The position numbers were made by a program, and so were the translations under genes. Shown piece after piece: positions 27,969 to 37,448 of a DNA stretch of 55,486 nt. A model generated the notes under the pieces. That model was given only the letters and a program-made list of their open reading frames with translations, was not told where the DNA came from and did not search any database. Source of the DNA: Ichthyophonus hoferi (lineage: Eukaryota > Opisthokonta > Ichthyosporea > Ichthyophonida > Ichthyophonidae); NCBI GenBank assembly GCA_002751075.1, contig NAOQ01000327.1, forward strand, positions 16,727 to 72,212. Reading direction: 5' to 3'. The first letter of the stretch is position 1. The number at the start of each line of letters is the position of its first letter.

Positions 27969-29373
27969 TATACCTTTTTATCTTTAAAAAGCAAAATTAA
28001 AATTTTAATCTACAAAATGTAGATGTTAATCTTCAAAATAGGCATTTTAAACTTCAATATGAGAATTCTGAGAAGCATCAAAATTTTCAATAAAAACCAA
28101 AAACAAAGGTAAAATAAAAACAATAAGGCCATCCAATATTTAATTAAAAACTAATATTTTCATGTTCTAAAGGAGAAGAATATCTACTAACACCCGAAAT
28201 GCAGTTAACACAATCAACAGTCTCTACATTACCTATCACCTCGGGCATTAACTATTTCAATATTCTTAATCTATGCTCGGAAACGGAGATTTTCACTATT
28301 ATTGCTAAACACAGACTCAATTCCGGAAGCCATACTTCTTTTAACATAGGCCTTAACTTTTGACCAAATTGTTTCTATAAGATTCAACACAGGGCTGTAT
28401 GGTCCAATCCTTAAAAAAAATTATCCTGGAATTTGGGTTCCAATAAAAGAGTCTATTTGGCTATGGCAACTTGCATTATCAATAACAATAGCAACAGGGG
28501 AGCCATAATTTATTCTTGCAACTCTAAGACAAGCTCTCATTCAGTTTTGAGCAGCTTCTCTTGTACAAGAGTCTCTGCGTATTTCATGATGTATTAGCCC
28601 CATGGTGCTTATACAGCAAACCATGTGAATATTAGCCCCTCCTGAGCCAGCTGAAAGAGTATTGGCTCGTAGACCACGTAACGTTGGACCTTCACGGCGA
28701 GATATATGCAGGTTTTAATTGGTCTCACCCGTATATAATATGGGTTTTCCCTGCCTTACATAATCACGTCTCCTTCTCTTGTTAACCTCAGAATTGGCCC
28801 TCGCAGGTTCATTCATCATAGATTTAACGGTATTTAATAAAGATTTTAAATGTTTGTTAATTGTCGTTATTGAAACTGATATCCCAAATTGGGAAAAGGT
28901 AATCCTACTAATTCTTAAAGACTTATTCTCAAATTTCTTCTAATACATATCTCTAAGAAATTACAATACTCCTCTGTAATTTTTCTAAACCGACGACCAA
29001 CTCTGGAGTCTTCTCGGTCACCCTTAAGAACCCATTTATATGCTGTTTTTTCTGATATGGAGAGGCTGGCTGCTAAACTTTTCCGGTGACCCCCGGAATT
29101 ATATACAGCAACTATCTGGGTTCTTTTACACAACCACCCATCTTGTTGAAATTTTGCACGGCGTGACATAAGTTTAGAGTAGTAGTTAATTTTAATTTAT
29201 ATCAAATGTTGATTTATTTTTATCTTTTCAAAGCTAAAACATTATCTTATCTTTGTTTTTGGTTTTTATTGAATACTTAGATGATTCTCATATTGAAGCT
29301 TAAAATTCACATATTGAAGATTAATATTCTTATTCTCTAGATTAAAATTCTCATTTTAACGATAAAAGGTATA
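27969..29373 (-). mobile_element. IS630/Tc1/mariner-type DNA transposon, 1.4 kb, decayed
   Basis: Both ends are visible: TATACCTTTTTATC at 27969 and its inverse at 29373. The terminal inverted repeats are long and imperfect, about 150 bp (27969-28125 and about 29215-29373). In the right TIR, read inward from the end, four roughly 21-bp sub-repeats (variants of TTCAATATGAGAATTTTAA) lie head to tail, possible transposase binding sites. The target is TA. The body carries one transposase remnant on -. The element is probably immobile but could once have been mobilised in trans. Only 10 bp separate it from the MITE on its left. Confidence 0.88.
28271..29169 (-). pseudogene. Decayed DDE transposase of the 27969-29373 transposon
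   Basis: Reading from 29169 the N-terminal part (MSRRAKFQQDGWLCKRTQIV) leads into a helix-turn-helix (RKSLAASLSISEKTAYKWV), typical of Tc1/mariner/IS630 DNA-binding domains. The catalytic half is recognisable by three blocks: YTGETN...NLHISRREG (first acidic block, where families have DET), VAIVIDNASCH (second Asp) and YSPVLNLIETIWSKVKAY (the third, Glu). The ordinary length is about 300 codons, as here. It is broken by one frameshift near 28915 and three in-frame stops. The first catalytic Asp appears as Gly. It is therefore not an active enzyme. Confidence 0.85.
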
Positions 29374-29479
29374 GTAAATAATCTGGTTGATATAATTCTA
29401 TCACTGGAGAAACAAAAGACACATAACTTTTCTATTGGAAATTGAAGCAATATCTGTAAAAACATTTTTTGACGTATAG

Positions 29480-29940
29480 TGTACCTAGATTGTAGATGGG
29501 CACTATACAAGTATTCTCTAATGGTTTGACTGTACGAGACTTGACTAGTTGCCCTCTGGTAAAGAATCTGGATGATATATGTTTACGACTCAAGAATTAA
29601 AAGACGTAATATAAAATTGACGACTGAAACCTGCAATAGCAAACAGTAACTTAAAATGATCACTTTATTATTATTGTATTAAGAACTTATTAAATGTGTA
29701 ATCATGGTGAAACAACAATAGGTAAAGAGCTGATTGGTTTTGAAGTGTATATGAAAGCCAATAAACAAGTCTAACTTTCTGATTGGCTTGATGTATATGG
29801 ACATATTTGATCATTAAGTCATAGCCCAGTAATTTGAACACCAACTTTCCTATTAGCTTTAATAGGCAACCATAACCGAATGTACTAAATGCCTTCGGTA
29901 GCAAAAGAACCCACGAGAGCCGCATGTCTAAAATACCCAC
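29480..29940 (-). repeat. Dispersed repeat copy A2
   Basis: Aligns with A4 (33300-33750) over most of its length. Shared phrases on + are 'tctaatggtttgactgta', 'gacttgactagttg', 'tttggatgat' and 'tgcaatagcaaa'. It lies directly beyond A1 in the same orientation, so A1 and A2 look like an old tandem pair. Divergence is high (roughly 25-30% by eye) with small indels, so it is old and not obviously functional. Confidence 0.7.
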
Positions 29941-30399
29941 CTTGAATTTGGTATTCCCTCAATTATTATTGGATAGAGGTCACAGGAACGAACCTATCTC
30001 TAACTAAGCATATACGAGTGCATAAAAGTATTCTTTTTGACTCCATCAGTTTCCTTTAGACTAAAAATAAGCCAATAGGATTTGTGCATTAATTCTAAAC
30101 AGCACTTCAATTGTTAATGCAGAAGAAGCTAATCCAGAGGTTAGTTGACTTATGACAGGCATGGGTCAGTAAGAAGAATGATTGTCAACAACATTCCCTT
30201 GGACTGAATTGGTAAATATAACAAAATGTATAAAAATGTGAAAACAACAGTAAAGAATGGTATACCTTAGCATAGTAAAAAATATAAGTTCTCACACAAA
30301 TAATCAAACGATACTTAGTTTGGTCAAACACAAAGAGCACAATAATGGCTACTACTAGCCCTCAATAATAAAAAATTCAACATACCGCTTATGAGTTCC

Positions 30400-30910
30400 A
30401 CATAGTATGAATATTGTGGTTATAAATGGCTTATTATTTAAGGTTAATAAGAAATTGTTGTCCAACCTATTCCACCTATTGATCTATGATTTGGCGATAA
30501 ACTAAAGTATTGTTAAGCCAACAAACTAAAGAATAAGTTTTAAATACATAAACCCATGAGAGCTTTACACATACACCTATTGGTGATTCCACTATGAGGT
30601 GTATATAATCAGATCCTAAAACAATAATAAAGTCACTGTTTTCACTCACCAAATGTATGAAACAATCTTTTTCTGAAAGTTAATTCTATTGTCTTATTAT
30701 TCATTTATATTTTGTCTTTTGATTCTCAGTGGTGTAAATTTGTCATCCAGATTCCTAACTGAAGGCCAACAAATTAAGCCTTGTACAGTAGAACCGTTAG
30801 AGGAAACTTATATAGTACCCAGTTCCAATCACAATGGTTTTCATCCTAGTCATTGCACACAGTGCAATTTGCAAGGTAAGATGGTTAAACCATCCCTGAA
30901 ATTAGAATAA
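30400..30910 (+). repeat. Dispersed repeat copy A3 with signal-peptide-like frame
   Basis: The + strand copy of the A family. At 30750-30905 it matches the reverse complement of A1: 'gaaggccaac', then a TACAGT block, then 'ttgcacaca.t.caa.ttgcaag'. A 73-codon frame from 30689 begins with a hydrophobic leader (SYYSFIFCLLILSGVNLSS), then TEGQQIKPCTVEPLEETYIV and a HCTQCNLQ pair of cysteines. It meets a good donor-like site (CAAG/GTAAGA) at about 30880. It could be the first exon of a small secreted protein or a decayed copy of one. I do not recognise the family. The strongest support is the repeated pattern across copies, not expression evidence. Confidence 0.5.
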
Positions 30911-31256
30911 TTGGGTATACTGCAGACAGAAGTCACAAGAGCAATAACTTGTACGTTGCTTAGTGATAGCTATCTGGATTAACTACCAGAAGATAAGAAC
31001 ATTGTACTTCAATTAAAATCTAGTACAACAGGTACTAGTTTTTTTTTTCCCAATAGCTCAGTATCTTTAAGGAATTTGTATAAAATCAACAAGTGCTAAC
31101 ACTGATTTAAGTTATAGTGAATTATATGCTGTAACACCAACCCATAACCGTATATGGCAATGCTAATTTGTGCTGATTAAACTCCACGCATTTCAAATGG
31201 AAACTGTCAATTACAAACTCCACATAAATTTAAAATTAAACGATATTTATTTATTT

Positions 31257-31686
31257 TTATTGCAGAATTCCGTGCTCGGGTCCTGTCACAGACAGATGTC
31301 CTTACACCAATAAAGCCTACTGTATATATCTTACGTTGGGAATAATAGGTAGAGATACAAGCTTTCCTTTGACTTCTATTTGTTTGGAAGGAGAGATAAT
31401 ATAAAAATAAGGTGTGTTTAAACATGACCCTTTGCATACATGAAGTACAGATGTGTTAAAACATAATTTTATTGCAGAATTCCGTGCTCCGATCCTGTCA
31501 CAGACAGAAGCCCTTACACAAATAAAGCCTACTGTATATATCTTATGTTGGGAATAATAAATAGAGACACGAGCTTTCCTTTGACTTCTATTCGTTTAGA
31601 AGGAGCGAGAATACCAAATAAAGAGTGTTTTTTAACATGTCCCTTTACATAAACGGAGTACAGATATACTAAAACATATTTTTATT
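31257..31686 (+). repeat. 212-bp tandem duplication
   Basis: Two head-to-tail copies (about 31257-31468 and 31469-31686), roughly 85% identical. Each starts with a polypyrimidine-TTGCAG acceptor-like site and 'aattccgtgctc', followed by 'cctgtcacagacag' and 'aataaagcctactgtatata'. One frame gives similar short peptides in both (PVTDR.PYTNKAYCIYL). This may be an old exon duplication or a plain repeat. Dating by divergence suggests it is not recent. Confidence 0.8.
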
Positions 31687-31689
31687 ATT

Positions 31690-33290
31690 GAACAAGTCAG
31701 CAGGGCATGCCTTAGGCTGGATACCTAAAAAATGTGTTATTTGCACCCAAAGCGTATGATTTGAAACGGTTTATTATATAGTTACAGAATCCACCATTGG
31801 CTGGTCCAATTTGGATCAATCATCTTGGATTGCCGTTTAACACCAATAGATTGTGCCAACTATTTTTTCAGGTCACAAACGCAATAATAATTGCTAATAA
31901 TATTAAATGTATATAGCTATTTAAAGAAATTCCTAAACTAACCTAACATTCCTGCTTGGACATTTTACTTGCTAACTTGGCATTAATTGTGCACGGCCAT
32001 AACTAGTTTAACCTATGTTATCTTAGTAGATACAGTTATTAATATCCCTTTCAATAAAACCCTGGTGTTTATATACAGGTTGAAAGCCGCATGGGGCTGA
32101 AGTCAAAGAAAGAATTTGGAATTTAGGCTTTTAGTGAATTTGTGCGATAGACAAGCGGATGTTATGCAGGCACAGTTATTCTAATTGCAGCGCGTCTGTA
32201 TTTGACCGATAGTCCAGTTGGCCTTCTTGGCCTGGCCTTTATCTTTTCTCTCTGTTGAGGAGCCTCGTCTGACGTGCACAATGACAGAAATACTATGGTG
32301 ATCTATGTGTGATCCACTCATAACTGTGTGAATCGCTAGTTAAATTGCTTAGAAGAGCAAGTGATCTCTTCTCTTTTAATTCAATTCAAATGCATGCTTA
32401 ATTTCAATAGCCAATTACTAGTATATATATATAAAACTTGGTTTGCCAAAATTTTAGGAGGGATCTATAAGTAAACCAATAAATATAAACAATAATTTTA
32501 AACGGCCCCTTACCACAATATTCTTTATACTCTGTTTTTATCGGAAAAGATACTTCTGATTCATAATTATATATAGACGCCAGTAATCTAAAAACAATTA
32601 TCACTTTGTCTGGGCATAAATTGGACATCCTATTGGTAATCGCGTATAGACATTTTTGCCATAAGAGGTTATAAGCATGTGTCCATCGGTCAGAGTAAAT
32701 TAAATTACACGTGGATGTGACTTTACTAATTAGATTGACAAGGTAAACCTTCACTAATTAGTGTACAGTTATTATCAATTAATTCCGCATTTATGAATCT
32801 GTTTGCATTACATAACGTAGTGCTTAGAATAATGCTATCAGGATGTTTTTTGAGAATGGGTAAATTTATAACGGGTAGAAATGAATCACCTATAATATTT
32901 TATAACAAAAACAATCTAATTATAAATAAACAAACTCTTTGAAGTGACTCATGTTGCAGGGGTGATACCGAGTAGGGGACCAATCGCACTTGATACCCTT
33001 GGTGTGTTGTCATTGATCAGTCGCTCTTTCACTTACCTAATAAATCCACATCTTACACTCATCGAGTTAGTCTTTTTACCAAAGTATTTAATAAAACTTT
33101 ATTGGAAGACCAGTGTAAGTGCTACTGAATTATATTTGACGTACGGTGTGCTTATCTTCTTCTGGTTGCTTTAGGCAGTTAACAATAAATAAAGAATAAA
33201 GCACAAGCAAACGTCTTTGGAAGTTCTGGATTTAATGACGTTTTATACTTTTAAACCTACAATTTGCAATATGAAAAACAATTATGATCT
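31690..33290. other. Repeat-poor non-coding stretch
   Basis: Nothing recognisable as a gene. Open frames at 32404-32754 (-) and 32944-33174 (+) lack family resemblance, plausible splice sites or codon structure. The stretch 32080-32290 is slightly more GC-rich, but I could not assign it. Confidence 0.4.
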
Positions 33291-33299
33291 AAACCACTG

Positions 33300-33750
33300 T
33301 GATCATAGACACTATTCAAATATTTTCTAATGGTTTGACTGTATCAAACTTGACTAGTTGACCTTTTAATAAAGAATTTGGATGATGAATTTCTACCACT
33401 TGAAAATCAAAAGATGTTACAAATTTGATAACTGAAAACCTGCAATAGCAAATGGTCACAGTAAGCAATATCTGTAAATCTTGTCTTGGAAAGTTATTAC
33501 ATACATAAAAATAATAGAGAAACGTCAAATACGTACATGCGTAGGGTTCAAATTGATTAGCTGTGTATTTAAAATGCATAACCACCATGTCATGGACTAG
33601 TAGTTTGACAACAAGTTTATATTGACCTCGTTGGGTAACTATAACCAAATTCAAGAAAATGGTACCACTAATAAAGGATAATCTATTCAAGCATGCTGAA
33701 GAACTTGGTTCCAAAAGAACTTCTATACCAGAATATAACTTAGGCACACG
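33300..33750 (-). repeat. Dispersed repeat copy A4
   Basis: The longest open copy of the A family. On - a 143-codon frame (33747-33316) ends LLKGQLVKFDTVKPLENI, aligning with EGQLVQPGTV in A1 and EGQQIKPCTV in A3. Within it, 'tttgctattgcag' looks like a splice acceptor, and beyond it a short Cys pair (NCFSYCKL) matches HCTQCNLQ of A3. The exon/intron-like architecture suggests a copied gene segment, not a simple transposon. It lies about 160 bp beyond the 3' end of the ODC-like gene. Function unknown. Confidence 0.6.
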
Positions 33751-33773
33751 TTAATTTAAGAGCTTTATGTATT

Positions 33774-33784
33774 TTTATTTTATT
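33774..33784 (-). terminator. Candidate poly(A) signals of the ODC-like gene
   Basis: Two overlapping AATAAA hexamers on - (TTTATT on + at 33774-33779 and 33779-33784), about 130 bases past the stop codon. Position and spacing suit a short 3' UTR. Confidence 0.5.
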
Positions 33785-33911
33785 CATATATACGTGTTGT
33801 ATTATTTAAATACAGCAGAGACGTTTCCTATTTGGATTAAAAATATAATAAAGTATAGAGAAAAAATAATATATTTACGTATTTACAGAAACTTCAGACT
33901 ATTTTGTAACT

Positions 33912-35525
33912 TTACTGTGCTACATAAACATATGGTTGCCTCTTGAAGGGAGGATTATCAATCAAATGTTGGTCGATTGGCCCCTTAATAGTATTTCTTG
34001 ATCTATCACACTCAACCAATTGAGTCGCTTCATCTATTTGCCAATTATGAATTCCTGATGGCAACCATAGAAGCTCAACATCGAGCTTATCTGCAAGATC
34101 TGAAAATCCTGAAAATCCTTTTGTCTCCGTGTAAACGTAGTGCATATTAGGTCTAGTCATTCCATTGAACAAAGTACTGGCAACCCGTGTATATGCACCA
34201 ATATTAGGAAAATATATCCAGTCTCCCAACTCTAGTTCAGGAAGTAGAATGTTGTCACACAGTCGATCACCACTATCACATGTAGGCCCATATAGCACGG
34301 ACTCGTAAAGAAGGTTATCCGTCTGCTTTGTGCTTGAGAATTGGGTATTGGGAGAGAGGGGTTTCCCCATGCTCGAGTTTTGATTGGTATCACGTCGCAT
34401 AAATAGTACATGAGGCTCAATCGACACCATAGCTGCCCTTCGAAGCACTGGTATTACGAAGCTGCCATACGCACCGTCATTGAGATAATAAAATAATTTT
34501 GAAGTTGAACCGTTTTTCTCTAGTACTCTTTTACTCACTATACCGGAAGCAAGCATGGAGCTTTCCCGCACAAAATATTGCCCAGGCTCTGAAATAATAC
34601 GCATGTCATTATCTACTGCACTAGGGAAAAACTCATTCATCCCCTCCTGAAAGTATTTAGCAATGTCTTCAAGGCTAATATGATCACCTTCGTCCTTACC
34701 GGGAAAGCCGCCTCCAATGTCCAATAAATTGAAAGTATAACCTACAGTTTTAGCTACATCAAAGACATTTCTGCACAACATGATGGCATCTCGGTATGCT
34801 TTGGGGTCTTGACAGCCACACCCCACATGGAAACTGACACCAACTACATTCAGATCTAGTTCTTGTGCTGTTTGAAGCAATGGGAGAACATCACAGGCCT
34901 CGACGCCAAATTTCTCCCCAAGGGGTTCTAAGGCATATGAATCGTTGACTCTTAAACGCAAAATTAATTCAGCATCTGGGAATATTTCTTTTATTTTGTA
35001 AAGCTCGGATGCATTATCAAACGTCATGGCTTTGACACCCACCTTACGCGCCAATTGAAGAGATGGGACAGGTTTAGAGGGGTTAGCGTAAATAACGTGG
35101 GATGAATGCACGCCTAAGGAAACTACAGCCTCAATTTCCGCTCTACTGGCACAATCAAATCCACATCCCAAAAAAGCCAAACTTGCTAAAACAATAGGAT
35201 CGTCTCGGCACTTAACAGCGTAATATGGAGTCACGTTAGGAAAAAGGCTGGCCCATCGCCTGTACTGACGAACCAAATGGCCTAGGTCGAGTATTTCTAC
35301 GGCTTGTTCGGCCCAAATGTCTCTGGAAACAACATTCTGGAGTGCACGCACCATAATATCATAATTATTGGTTTGTTTCACACTACTCTGCTGTACAGAA
35401 GCAGTCAGAGAATCTATTGCAGTTGGACTCATCTTCGGCTTAAATGCTAAAGATCGATACAATAAACAAAAGCAATCGATTTCCGAAAATACATTGACGT
35501 TCTTGTCTTTTATAACTGCAAGCAA
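33912..35525 (-). CDS. Ornithine decarboxylase-like PLP enzyme, intronless
   Basis: Fold-III PLP decarboxylase closest to ODC, the first enzyme of polyamine synthesis. The upstream ATG at 35525 gives 537 codons; the ATG at 35432 (MSPTAIDS) is more likely and gives 506 residues (mammalian ODC about 461). Counted from 35432, conserved residues are K74 (YYAVKC, Schiff-base lysine), D93 (GFDCAS), H202 (FHVG), the DIGGGFPG loop (238-245), E282 (EPG), C385 and D386 (YGPTCD) and Y414 (GAYTRVA). Differences from ODC are HVGCG for HVGSG, EPGQY for EPGRY, and R331 where ODC has the substrate-binding Asp332. There is also a roughly 20-residue Ser/Asn-rich insertion before YGPTCD. Intact over its full length and in one exon, unlike all its neighbours, which suggests a retrocopy origin. 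K and C retained argue against a simple antizyme inhibitor. Family certain; substrate not. Confidence 0.92.
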   Translation of the reverse strand: MLAVIKDKNVNVFSEIDCFCLLYRSLAFKPKMSPTAIDSLTASVQQSSVKQTNNYDIMVRALQNVVSRDIWAEQAVEILDLGHLVRQYRRWASLFPNVTPYYAVKCRDDPIVLASLAFLGCGFDCASRAEIEAVVSLGVHSSHVIYANPSKPVPSLQLARKVGVKAMTFDNASELYKIKEIFPDAELILRLRVNDSYALEPLGEKFGVEACDVLPLLQTAQELDLNVVGVSFHVGCGCQDPKAYRDAIMLCRNVFDVAKTVGYTFNLLDIGGGFPGKDEGDHISLEDIAKYFQEGMNEFFPSAVDNDMRIISEPGQYFVRESSMLASGIVSKRVLEKNGSTSKLFYYLNDGAYGSFVIPVLRRAAMVSIEPHVLFMRRDTNQNSSMGKPLSPNTQFSSTKQTDNLLYESVLYGPTCDSGDRLCDNILLPELELGDWIYFPNIGAYTRVASTLFNGMTRPNMHYVYTETKGFSGFSDLADKLDVELLWLPSGIHNWQIDEATQLVECDRSRNTIKGPIDQHLIDNPPFKRQPYVYVAQ

Positions 35526-37448
35526 CTACGTACACTAATAAAATTATTGGCTGGAATTTCCAATTGGATATCAATTCGTTATCGATAATTATGCCTCATT
35601 GATTAGCCAATATTACTCGAACTTAAAAGCACTTCATCTTTACAAACGAGGAGGTAGACATTAATAAACAAATCAAAAGACAGTAACTACTTGCAAGACA
35701 TAATTATATATTTATTTCCTAAATTTAATATAATTGTTTAATATAATGTGTTGTACAACGCGTTTTTTTAGTACATGATTATTTTATAACATAGAAATCT
35801 GGGTGCTTCATAATCCACATGCGCGCACGCAGCCTGCTATATGAAATAGATTAATGACTTATGATAGTGCACAATTTGTCGAACCAATAGGTATGTGAAC
35901 TCGAACCTATTTGATCACAGGTTATTCTTTGCCTTGGATGAGCGAATAAGGTAAAATATTCTCAGAAGTTATCATTGGCCACCGGAAAATAGGATTAATC
36001 AATAGAGTGTGAAAAAAGACTATAATTCCAATTGGCATTCCGAAAGAGTGATTGGGAACCGAACAAACCCAGTGCATTTATTGTACGACTACGCATATCA
36101 CATGTGTTTGACTGCGGCGTATTTATTATCATATCACGTTGTAAACACCTGTGACCTTTTATGGTTATAATCCAAATCATTTTCTATATTAGGCAAAACT
36201 CAAAATTTCAATGGCTTACACATTACATTCATTAAATTGCTTCAAGTCTGATTGTCCATGCAATCCAACCTAATGTGTGATAGTTAAAAAATGTTACAAA
36301 TAAAGCCCATTACAAAGTGCTGTAGCTAAATTTCAACTTATAACAGTCAGCGATGGTTCTAGTAGCATGTCCAGCGCTTATCTCTGACACTATTTGAATA
36401 GAAAGCAGAGGTGAGCTTGAAGTGATGAAATGCTCTCTCTAATTGTCTATAGTGTATAGTGTGTATAGTACTCTTCAATAAATTCATGAAAGTTAACGCG
36501 TTTAGGTGCAGTTGCAGTAATAGCACAGTGTGAGCAATCAATGAGAGAAGTTAAGGTTGAGTGTAATTAATAATTATTATTACTATAGAAAGTAACTAAA
36601 AAATTCTCTGTATTCCCGATAAGAGAAATATTAAAAGGCTGACTTTTAATTAAGTGCCAATAAAGAACTAGGCATTACAATAAAATACGATGAATAGAAC
36701 ATACAGGCCAAGTATGTTCTAGCCACCAATATATAAAAGAGAGTGTTCAAAATAATACGAAATACAAAATTTTGTCTATGATGGTTTCTACGTCACGTTA
36801 TTATTTGTGTCTTTACTAGTTGCTTACGTTCCTTTTATCCTTTTCGCACCTCTTTATGTGTAGCTGCGTTCCATATTTCGATCCGAATGAAAACGGGATA
36901 GATCCCTTATTGGCTAATGTAATTCACAGGAGTCCAATGAGGCCAACTAGAATGTTTTGATCATAAGTTGATCTTAATTTGTTCGACTTGGTCTTACGTA
37001 TGTGGCCTAATTTAGGCAGCTCTTTACTATCACTTCATTTAATTAAGTATGACATTCACACAATTAATATTGGACCACTCATTTAATGGTAATGCTAAAA
37101 CACGAGTATTTTACTAATTTAAGTATTTTTTAATATATAATCATTTATAAATGGTTTCGATCCAACTGACAAGTTTCACGATCAAAATTACAACCGTCCC
37201 AATCAAAAGGAAAATATACATATATAAATTGATTTTTTTTGCATAGTTTTCAATAGATTATAATTCCTTTAAAATGAAAAGAACAACAATATATATACAT
37301 ACTTATATATAACATACGTAGCATCCTTTTACTGAACAAATGACGTTGACAATATATTATATGTTGATAAAAAACGAGGTTGATAGCATGTTAGATAACA
37401 GATAATTTACTTAATTATCTGTATCAAATATCTTTCCAAATTTAATGC
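35526..37448. other. Intergenic DNA upstream of the ODC-like gene
   Basis: Holds the ODC-like promoter at its left end. CCAAT/ATTGG words cluster at about 35550-35620 and 35880-36060. No further gene is seen; frames at 35995-36180 and 36359-36541 (-) are short and unsupported. Confidence 0.4.

Larger units (their letters stand above)
27610..29460 (-). repeat. Dispersed repeat copy A1, split by two transposons
   Basis: A1 is read on - as 29460-29374, 29...27968-27959, then 27774-27610, with a MITE and a longer transposon lying between the three pieces. With the insertions set aside it aligns with copies A2 and A4. The phrase 'aaataatctggttgatat' at 29374 matches 'aaagaatctggatgatat' in A2, and 'gttggccttc' at 27959 matches 'gttgacctttt' in A4. 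On - part of A1 reads as an open frame (EGQLVQPGTV, then LEDTYIMPIYDHG) similar to translations of A3 and A4. The family is unrecognised and may be decayed copies of a gene segment. Confidence 0.7.

Noticed and set aside
32944-33174. 76-codon frame on +
   Set aside because: Hydrophobic low-complexity translation typical of AT-rich DNA, with no homology or splice context.
33912-35525. Antizyme inhibitor instead of an enzyme
   Set aside because: Antizyme inhibitors generally lose catalytic and PLP-binding residues, whereas this protein keeps the Schiff-base Lys, active Cys-Asp and Gly-rich loop. It is not fully excluded, given the changed phosphate contacts.
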